DNA of 5,859 nucleotides. Origin: Lentisphaerota bacterium. GTDB taxonomy: Bacteria > Verrucomicrobiota > Kiritimatiellia > UBA8416 > JAFGIZ01. Positions within the stretch are counted from its first letter, which is position 1; every line of letters begins with the position of its first letter. The notes under the pieces are model-generated. The model was not told the origin of the DNA and searched no databases. It saw nothing but the letters and a program-made list of their open reading frames with translations. The position numbers were made by a program, and so were the translations under genes. The stretch covers positions 1-5,859 of the forward strand of contig JAFGIZ010000001.1 in NCBI GenBank assembly GCA_016929365.1, given 5' to 3'. This document shows, piece by piece, positions 1 to 4,149 of this stretch.

Positions 1-837
1 CTGTACGTCAACATGGTGCGCGCCGGCGAGGCCGGCGGCGTGCTCGACGTCGTCCTGGGGCGGCTGGCGGAGTTCATGGAGAAGGCGGAGCGTATCAAGA
101 ACCGCGTGCGCAGCGCGATGGTGTACCCGATTGTCGTGCTGATTGCCGCCATGGGCATTCTCACGTTCATGCTGGTAAAGGTCATTCCGAAGTTCGAAGA
201 AATTTTCGCAGACCTGCTGGGCGGCGGCGAACTGCCGGCCCTGACGCAGTTTGTCCTGAACATCAGCATGACGGTCAAGAATCACGGGATCATGGTGGTG
301 ATCGTCATCGCGGGCATCGTGGTGGCCCTCAAGCTGCTAAGCCGGCTGCATTCGGGGCGCAAGGTGCTGGACCGTGTGAAGCTGCGGATTCCGATTTTCG
401 GAGGGTTGCTGAGCAAAACGGCCGTGGGCCGGGTGACGCGGACACTGGGCACGCTGATGAGCTCGGGCGTGCCGGTGCTGCAGGCGTTGAACATCGTGCG
501 GGATACGGCGGGCAACTCGGTGATTGCCGGCGCGATCCAGCAGGTGCACGACAACGTGAAGGAAGGCGAGAACATGGCCATGCCGCTGGAGGCGTCGGGG
601 GTGTTTCCGGGCATGGTCGTGAGCATGGTGGACGTGGGCGAGGAAACCGGCGCGCTGCCGGAAATGCTGATCCGGATTGCCGACACCTACGACGACGAAG
701 TGGACAACGCGGTCGAGGGCATGACCTCGATTATCGAGCCGATCCTGATCGTCTTCCTGGCGGTGATCATCGGGACCATCGTCGTGGCCATGTTCGTGCC
801 GTTGATTTCGGTGATCGGACAGCTCGGAGCGGGGTAG
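1..837 (+). CDS. gspF: Type II secretion inner-membrane platform protein GspF, C-terminal part (5' truncated)
   Basis: The reading frame is open from base 1 and stops at TAG 835-837, leaving 278 residues. The family is usually about 400 residues, so roughly the first third is missing. GspF/PilC proteins are polytopic inner-membrane proteins that couple the GspE ATPase to pseudopilus assembly. The family's duplicated signature is visible twice: MVRAGEAGGVLDVVLGRLA at residues 5-23 (end of the first domain) and MVDVGEETGALPEML at 209-223 (second domain). Three hydrophobic segments lie at about 42-62, 93-112 and 246-270, and the conserved AMVYP stands just before the first. The second cytoplasmic domain begins near the RIPIFGGLL segment. 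The gene precedes the pseudopilins as in canonical gsp operons, but a 136-base gap separates them. A pilC-type pilus protein is the alternative; the neighbouring G-H-I-J-K-like order favours GspF. Confidence 0.93.
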   Translation: MYVNMVRAGEAGGVLDVVLGRLAEFMEKAERIKNRVRSAMVYPIVVLIAAMGILTFMLVKVIPKFEEIFADLLGGGELPALTQFVLNISMTVKNHGIMVVIVIAGIVVALKLLSRLHSGRKVLDRVKLRIPIFGGLLSKTAVGRVTRTLGTLMSSGVPVLQALNIVRDTAGNSVIAGAIQQVHDNVKEGENMAMPLEASGVFPGMVVSMVDVGEETGALPEMLIRIADTYDDEVDNAVEGMTSIIEPILIVFLAVIIGTIVVAMFVPLISVIGQLGAG

Positions 838-848
838 AGAACGCGGCG

Positions 849-868
849 GGACGGTTTCCATGCCGTCC
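849..868. repeat. Perfect inverted repeat, 6-bp stem, in the gap after gspF
   Basis: GGACGG (849-854) and CCGTCC (863-868) are exact reverse complements around an 8-base loop, starting 11 bases after the gspF stop. It lacks a following T-run, so it is not a convincing intrinsic terminator. It may be a 3'-end stabilising hairpin or a dispersed palindromic element. The sequence alone does not decide this. Confidence 0.5.
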
Positions 869-878
869 GTGATGCAGG

Positions 879-888
879 ACCGGCCGGT
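879..888. repeat. 10-bp perfect palindrome in the gap after gspF
   Basis: ACCGGCCGGT is its own reverse complement. It lies between the hairpin at 849-868 and the one at 898-913. It could be a regulator site, but a short palindrome of only G/C plus flanking A/T is not rare in GC-rich DNA. Function unknown. Confidence 0.3.
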
Positions 889-897
889 AAAAAGGCC

Positions 898-913
898 CCG
901 GGCAAGGGCCCGG
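898..913. repeat. GC-only 6-bp hairpin directly upstream of the sigma-54-like promoter
   Basis: CCGGGC (898-903) pairs with GCCCGG (908-913) around the loop AAGG. An A5 run (889-893) lies upstream and only TT follows. Read on the minus strand, GC-rich pairing is followed by five T, which looks terminator-like, but no minus-strand gene needs it. On the plus strand it could weakly attenuate readthrough from gspF. Confidence 0.4.
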
Positions 914-930
914 TTGGCACGATTCAGGCT
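914..930 (+). promoter_or_regulatory. Candidate sigma-54 (-24/-12) promoter for the pseudopilin block
   Basis: TTGGCACGATTCAGGCT fits the sigma-54 consensus YTGGCACG-N4-TTGCW at every fixed position except the TT of the -12 box, which is AG here. The diagnostic GG (916-917) and GC (928-929) have the correct 10-base separation. A start site about 12 bases downstream (near 941) would give a leader of about 33 bases containing the ribosome site at 963-968 before ATG 974. It lies in the only sizeable intergenic gap of the window. Sigma-54 would imply an enhancer-binding activator, for example of PilR/NtrC type. No activator site was recognised, and the assignment rests on consensus match and placement only. 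Confidence 0.45.
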
Positions 931-962
931 TGTACTGCAGGCGGGAAGGCGTAGAATAGACC

Positions 963-968
963 TGGAGG
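963..968 (+). promoter_or_regulatory. Ribosome binding site that fixes the first pseudopilin start at 974
   Basis: TGGAGG stands 5 bases before ATG 974. The frame is open back to an ATG at 860, but only the 974 start puts a short basic leader directly before the Gly/Phe prepilin cleavage site. Confidence 0.8.
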
Positions 969-973
969 CGGAT

Positions 974-1606
974 ATGAAACGGCGCGGTTTCACAATGATG
1001 GAGATACTCGTCGTCCTGGCGATCATCGGCATCCTGGCGGGGCTGACCGTGCGGGTCTCGTCGCTGGTGTACGACAAGGTCGCCCGGGCCAAGGAAGCCA
1101 AGCGGATCGAACTGCTTCGCATGTGCCTCGAGGAGTACTACAAGATTTACGGCGAGTATCCCAGCTCGACGAACATGCAATTCGAATCCTACGAGTCCGA
1201 AGACGGCGAGTATCCGCCGGAGTGGAACCAAATCCTGGCGGCGATCCGCCGCGACGATCCCGATTACGGGATTACCAAGCGGCCGGGGCTGATCTTCTAC
1301 CTGATGGCGAATCCCCGGATTGGGTTTCACGATCCGGAGAGCTCCGCCTGGCGGGAGTATTTCGACAAGGTCGGCTACTGGTCCGACGCCGTGGCATACA
1401 CGAACCTGGACTCTGAGGAATGGAACTTCGATTTCGGCGAATTCTCGTTTACAAACATCAGGTTCACGATTTTCGATTCGTGGCACAACCAGTACCGGTA
1501 CACCAGCAGCCCGCCCCGTTATCAATCCTACAGACTATGGTCGATGGGGCCGGACGGGGTCAGCGGCACGGCGGACGATATCGGGCGCGAAGGCTGGCTG
1601 GAATAG
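974..1606 (+). CDS. gspG: GspG-like pseudopilin 1, long form with intact C-terminal calcium-loop motif
   Basis: 210 residues. The class III prepilin signal is MKRRG followed by FTMMEILVV: cleavage after G5 gives F at +1 and the conserved Glu at +5 (E10), followed by a hydrophobic helix to about residue 24. A GEYP motif near residue 60 matches the G-family segment after the long N-terminal helix. The C-terminus has DSWHNQYRY (168-176), a variant of the usual DPWGxPY, and then SMGPDGVSGTADDI (190-203), the acidic loop that binds calcium in GspG structures; D194 and D201/D202 are candidate ligands. By family role it is a pseudopilus shaft subunit. Between GEYP and DSW there is an aromatic-rich insert of about 100 residues, so the protein is clearly longer than the usual GspG of about 140. 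It is the first of three tandem G-like genes, 136 bases after gspF and 17 before the next. Which of the three is the main shaft subunit is not decidable from sequence. Confidence 0.88.
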   Translation: MKRRGFTMMEILVVLAIIGILAGLTVRVSSLVYDKVARAKEAKRIELLRMCLEEYYKIYGEYPSSTNMQFESYESEDGEYPPEWNQILAAIRRDDPDYGITKRPGLIFYLMANPRIGFHDPESSAWREYFDKVGYWSDAVAYTNLDSEEWNFDFGEFSFTNIRFTIFDSWHNQYRYTSSPPRYQSYRLWSMGPDGVSGTADDIGREGWLE

Positions 1607-1610
1607 CGGG

Positions 1611-1617
1611 AAGGGGG
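1611..1617 (+). promoter_or_regulatory. Ribosome binding site that fixes the second pseudopilin start at 1624
   Basis: AAGGGGG lies 6 bases before ATG 1624. It supports this start rather than the in-frame upstream ATG at 1420, which lies deep inside the preceding gene. No other ATG, GTG or TTG occurs in frame between 1624 and the cleavage site. Confidence 0.7.
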
Positions 1618-1623
1618 ACGTCC

Positions 1624-2154
1624 ATGATCCGTATTGCAGAGGCTGGATACGGCGCGCCGCGCGAAGACGGGCGGCGCCGCCGGGGGTTTACGCTCATCGA
1701 GATGCTCGTGGTGGTGGCAATCATCGCCCTGCTGGTCGGGATCCTGCTGCCGGCGATCGGCGCCGCCCGCCAGTACGCCAAGCGGCAGCGGGCACGGTCC
1801 GAAGTGCGCCAGATCGAGCTGGCGTGGAAGTCGTTCCTGAACGATTACCGGGAACTGCCGTCGGGCATCACCGAGATGGACAACCGGGCGCTGGAAATAT
1901 TGAACGGCGAGAACTCGGGGGCCAACCCGCGCGAGACGCGCTACATGGAGTTCGACGCGGGCGCGACGCAGTTCAGGGACCCCTGGGGCGAGGTCTACCA
2001 GGTGGAGCTCGATGACGACCTCGACAACCAGGTCGACCCCCGGGACTATTCGGTGACCCTGGACCGGAACGTTGCCGTCTGGTCCTACGGCTTGAACGGC
2101 GCGGCGGATACGCCCGGCTCGCGCGGCGACGACGATATCCGGAGCTGGAAATGA
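1624..2154 (+). CDS. GspG-like pseudopilin 2, with altered calcium loop
   Basis: 176 residues. A 21-residue leader ends in the basic run RRRRG; cleavage gives FTLIEMLVVVAII with Glu at +5 (E26), followed by a hydrophobic helix. RELPSG stands where the other paralogues have GEYP or GEWP. The C-terminus has canonical DPWGEVY (119-125), an acidic stretch DDDLDNQVD (130-138) with DxDxDN spacing, and then SYGLNG (154-159) running to DDDIRSW (169-175). Compared with the first paralogue, the GPDG Asp is replaced by Asn158 and the loop to DDI is longer. It is a pseudopilin by the N-terminal signal and G-type by the DPWG and DDI.SW pattern; whether it still binds calcium is open. The stop codon overlaps the next start as ATGA. 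It may be a second shaft subunit or a substrate-specific variant. Confidence 0.85.
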   Translation: MIRIAEAGYGAPREDGRRRRGFTLIEMLVVVAIIALLVGILLPAIGAARQYAKRQRARSEVRQIELAWKSFLNDYRELPSGITEMDNRALEILNGENSGANPRETRYMEFDAGATQFRDPWGEVYQVELDDDLDNQVDPRDYSVTLDRNVAVWSYGLNGAADTPGSRGDDDIRSWK

Positions 2155-2582
2155 GACGCCGCGGCTTCACACTCATGGAATTGCTGACGGTCATGGTCAT
2201 TATCATGATCATGGTCGGCGCGCTGATTCCGGCCTTTCACCGGGTCCGCAAACGCGGCCGGCGGGCCCTGGCGGAATCGGAGGCCAACGCGCTGGAGAAC
2301 GCCATCAAGGCGTATTTCATGGAGTACGGCGAGTGGCCGTATGCCGATCCGTCGTCCAGCAATCTCTACCAGACAGCCGATGACAACTGGGACGTGATCG
2401 GGCCCCTGCGGGTCGACGAGAATCCGCGCGGCATTCTGTTTCTGCAGATGGACGAGTACCGCCGGCGGGGCAACGCGCTGGTCGATCCATGGGGCAACCC
2501 GTACACGATCCGCATCGATTTGAACTATCCGGGCGGGACGAACGTGCCGGCGGGCGTGGACGTCTCGTACGCGGAACCGTAG
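2151..2582 (+). CDS. GspG-like pseudopilin 3, short form lacking the C-terminal calcium loop
   Basis: 143 residues. Its ATG overlaps the preceding TGA by four bases (ATGA), with GGAG at 2141-2144 as a plausible ribosome site. The prepilin signal is MRRRG, then FTLMELLTVMVII, with Glu at +5 (E10); the helix is unusually Met-rich. GEWPYAD is the equivalent of the GEYP segment, and VDPWGNPYTI (111-120) is a clean G-family motif. After this only about 25 residues follow, ending in SYAEP, so the S.G.(D/N)G...DDI.W segment of the two preceding paralogues is absent. The stop is followed directly by the ribosome site of the next gene, so I see no remnant of a lost C-terminus. It is likely a minor G-type subunit, or a filament component with a different stabilising fold. 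The family call is firm and the specific role is not. Confidence 0.83.
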   Translation: MRRRGFTLMELLTVMVIIMIMVGALIPAFHRVRKRGRRALAESEANALENAIKAYFMEYGEWPYADPSSSNLYQTADDNWDVIGPLRVDENPRGILFLQMDEYRRRGNALVDPWGNPYTIRIDLNYPGGTNVPAGVDVSYAEP

Positions 2583-2585
2583 GAG
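2581..2585 (+). promoter_or_regulatory. Ribosome binding site overlapping the preceding stop codon
   Basis: AGGAG overlaps the last two bases of the TAG at 2580-2582 and lies 5 bases before ATG 2591. This selects 2591 as the gspH-like start over the in-frame ATG at 2489 and suggests coupling to translation of the preceding gene. Confidence 0.75.
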
Positions 2586-2590
2586 CCCCG

Positions 2591-3049
2591 ATGCGACGGA
2601 CCGGTTTTACCCTGCTCGAACTGCTGACCGTGATGGCGATCATGGGGATCATCATGGCCTCGGGCGCGGCGGCGTTTTTCGGCATGGGCACGGGCTCGCG
2701 CATGCGGGGCACGGTCAACAACCTGCGTTCCGCCATATCGCTGGCGCGCCAGCAGGCCGTCTTGAAAGGCCAGCCGCTGGCGTTGCGGTTCGAAGAGCAG
2801 GCCGGCCGCTACTGTTATTTCGTGACGAACGCCGTCGAGGGATACGCCGTGGGAGAAGAGCGGTTTATGCCGGCCGGCGTGGAGTTCGTTTCGCCGCCGA
2901 CGCCGGCGTTTCCGTTTTCGATGACCTTCCAGCCCCGCGGCGGCACGGCGGGCGGGGGCACGACGACGCTGCGGATCCGGGACACGACGGGCAGCGATAC
3001 GCGGACGTTGACGGTGTACGGGCTGACGGGCTTGGTGCGGGTGAATTAG
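2591..3049 (+). CDS. gspH: GspH/FimT-like minor pseudopilin
   Basis: 152 residues. The signal is MRRTG then FTLLELLTVMAIMGII, with Glu at +5 (E10). The helix is followed by RSAISLARQQAVLKGQPLAL, the pattern typical of GspH/FimT (an Arg/Ala-rich helix, the ARxxAv segment, then the first beta strand). The remainder alternates polar and hydrophobic residues as expected for a beta-rich globular domain. It ends with TLTVYGLTGLVRVN, which resembles the strand-Gly-TG-strand close of the family (139-152). A Gly/Thr-rich stretch (about 116-126) is probably a loop. In T2SS, GspH is a minor pseudopilin linking the shaft to the I-J-K tip. Position between the G-like and I-like genes agrees with the canonical order. 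A FimT-type pilus protein is the alternative. Confidence 0.85.
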   Translation: MRRTGFTLLELLTVMAIMGIIMASGAAAFFGMGTGSRMRGTVNNLRSAISLARQQAVLKGQPLALRFEEQAGRYCYFVTNAVEGYAVGEERFMPAGVEFVSPPTPAFPFSMTFQPRGGTAGGGTTTLRIRDTTGSDTRTLTVYGLTGLVRVN

Positions 3050-3071
3050 GGCGCCGCGGACGGGCGGGTGC

Positions 3072-3075
3072 GAGG
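3072..3075 (+). promoter_or_regulatory. Ribosome binding site favouring the ATG at 3080
   Basis: GAGG lies 4 bases before ATG 3080. An in-frame GTG at 3068 would add four residues (M-R-G-A) but has no comparable upstream purine motif, and the ATG gives the typical MKRG leader. Confidence 0.5.
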
Positions 3076-3079
3076 TGCG

Positions 3080-3577
3080 ATGAAACGCGGTTTTACGCTG
3101 ATCGAGATTGTGCTGGCGCTGATGGTGGTGGCCATCGGGCTGCTGGCGGTCTTCCAGTTGTTTCCGTCGGGGCTGCGGGCGAGTTACGACGCCACGGCCG
3201 AAACGCGCCTGGCGCATTTCGGAGACCTGGTGATGAACGCGATACGCGCGACGGCGGCCGGACCGGGCACGGACTGGACCGGAGAAAACGCGTTTCGGGA
3301 CGACGTCGTGGAGGAGCTTCAGAACAGCGGGTATGCCGTCGAGCATGTGGACGATCCGGATGAATTTATGGAGATCCCGTACCCCGCGGGTCAGCGGGGC
3401 ACCGACGAAGAGGAGACAGTGCGCTACAATCTCCAGGTTAACCTCGTAGACGACGACGGGGACGGGAACCCGGACGACACGCTGGCGCGGGTGCGGCTGC
3501 GGGTGCGGTACGGCAAGGTCGGCGGGGTGGAGCAGGTGTTTTATACCGAAATTTACAATATGAAGGCGATGCCTTGA
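3080..3577 (+). CDS. gspI: GspI/PilV-like minor pseudopilin
   Basis: 165 residues. The signal is MKRG then FTLIEIVLALMVVAIGLLAVF, with Glu at +5 (E9). The ALMVVAIGLLAVFQLFPSG pattern is characteristic of the PilV/GspI group, whose helix carries the A.G.LA motif. GspI nucleates the I-J-K tip complex by family knowledge. At 165 residues it is somewhat longer than typical GspI of about 120-130. A notable acidic loop DDDGDGNPDD (124-133) has the D-x-D-x-D-G-x-x-D spacing of EF-hand-like or thrombospondin-3-like calcium loops, followed by strand-like TLARVRLRVRYG. The stop TGA shares its last base with the ATG of the following gene (TGATG). The PilV-like tip-adaptor identity is firm, and assignment to I rests on gene order. 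Confidence 0.82.
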   Translation: MKRGFTLIEIVLALMVVAIGLLAVFQLFPSGLRASYDATAETRLAHFGDLVMNAIRATAAGPGTDWTGENAFRDDVVEELQNSGYAVEHVDDPDEFMEIPYPAGQRGTDEEETVRYNLQVNLVDDDGDGNPDDTLARVRLRVRYGKVGGVEQVFYTEIYNMKAMP

Positions 3578-4149
3578 TGAAAGGTTTCGGGTTTCGGGTT
3601 TCGGGTTTCGGGCCGGGGAGAAGGGCGGGCTCCGCGCCGGCCGGGGCAGGGCCGGCGCGGCGAGGCGGTTTTACCCTGATCGAAATCCTGGTGGCGCTGG
3701 CGATCCTGGGGGTGATTGTCGTCTCGATTGCGAACCTGTTCGACGAGAGCACGGTGGCCTGGGACAGCGGGCTGCGGCGGTCGCAGGCCATGCTGACCGG
3801 GCGCGCCATCCTGGACTTTGCCTCTACGGAGGCGGGGGCGGCGATTGACGACGCGAACATCGGGGGCGGCGCGCCGGCGATGAGCGGGTTCGCGCTGCAG
3901 CAGGGCACGAACGCGGTGACGACCGTGGCGTATACCCTGCCGGGCGACGGCATCCAGCGCAACGGCACCTACCTGTTCCGGGAGGAGAGCCAGATCGCCG
4001 TCCCGGTATTCGAAATGGATTTCCGCGACCGCTACGCGGACGTGGACCTGACGGTCCGGACGACGGACAAGGGGCGGACCGAGGACCGCGATTTCGAGAC
4101 GCGCGTATTCTTGTGGAACCGGAACAGGCACCGTTATGACGTGGAATAG
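3577..4149 (+). CDS. gspJ: GspJ-like minor pseudopilin with an extended, repeat-containing leader
   Basis: 190 residues. Start ATG 3577 overlaps the preceding stop by one base (TGATG); a TTG one codon earlier is a less likely start. No other ATG, GTG or TTG lies in frame before the cleavage site. The leader is 31 residues, ending ARRGG, then FTLIEILVALAILGVIVV with Glu at +5 (E36). The leader codes from four 7-bp repeats and a strong hairpin and reads as Gly/Phe/Pro/Ala low complexity. After the helix come the residues typical of the J position, with long helix continuation (RRSQAMLTGRAILDF) and a beta-rich C-terminus ending in FLWNRNRHRYDVE. GspJ joins I and K at the pseudopilus tip. Overall similarity beyond the N-terminus is weak to the eye, so the J label rests mainly on order I-J-K and length. 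The last 14 bases overlap the next gene. Confidence 0.78.
   Translation: MKGFGFRVSGFGPGRRAGSAPAGAGPARRGGFTLIEILVALAILGVIVVSIANLFDESTVAWDSGLRRSQAMLTGRAILDFASTEAGAAIDDANIGGGAPAMSGFALQQGTNAVTTVAYTLPGDGIQRNGTYLFREESQIAVPVFEMDFRDRYADVDLTVRTTDKGRTEDRDFETRVFLWNRNRHRYDVE
3583..3610 (+). repeat. Four perfect tandem copies of the heptamer GGTTTCG
   Basis: Units lie at 3583-3589, 3590-3596, 3597-3603 and 3604-3610, with no mismatch, starting two codons after the gspJ-like ATG. Because 7 is not a multiple of 3, each unit reads in a different frame, giving the low-complexity leader GFGFRVSGFG. Heptamers of this CCCGAAA type are usually expected between genes. Confidence 0.95.
3632..3660 (+). repeat. 11-bp perfect inverted repeat inside the gspJ-like leader
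   Basis: CCGCGCCGGCC (3632-3642) and GGCCGGCGCGG (3650-3660) are exact reverse complements around the loop GGGGCAG. The stem is all G/C and should be very stable in RNA. It sits 22 bases after the heptamer array and ends immediately before the codons of the cleavage site. No T-run follows, so it is not an intrinsic terminator. Confidence 0.9.

Noticed and set aside
889..913. Possible minus-strand intrinsic terminator (GC hairpin followed by five T on that strand)
   Set aside because: There is no minus-strand gene to terminate, and the stem immediately before the T-run is short. It is probably incidental.
930..957. Sigma-70-like pair TTGTAC / TAGAAT with 16-base spacing before the first pseudopilin
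   Set aside because: The -10 box is good, but the -35 matches only TTG. A start near 964 would fall inside the ribosome binding site at 963-968.
1150..1217. Direct repeat GGCGAGTATCC, twice in the first pseudopilin gene
   Set aside because: Both copies encode GEYP in frame. Two short coding copies are not enough to call a repeat element.
337..1525. Minus-strand open frames over gspF and the first pseudopilin
   Set aside because: They lie antisense to firmly identified genes, show His/Arg low complexity, and lack a ribosome site or family motif.
1650..1681. Short palindromes CGGCGCGCCG and GGCGGCGCCGCC in the leader of the second G-like gene
   Set aside because: They arise from GC-rich codons, including the Arg run before the cleavage site. 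Without tandem repeats or a long stem, they are not clearly an inserted element.
2204..2213. 10-bp palindrome CATGATCATG in the third G-like gene
   Set aside because: It lies in codons for the Met/Ile-rich hydrophobic helix and is explained by ATG/ATC/ATT codon runs.
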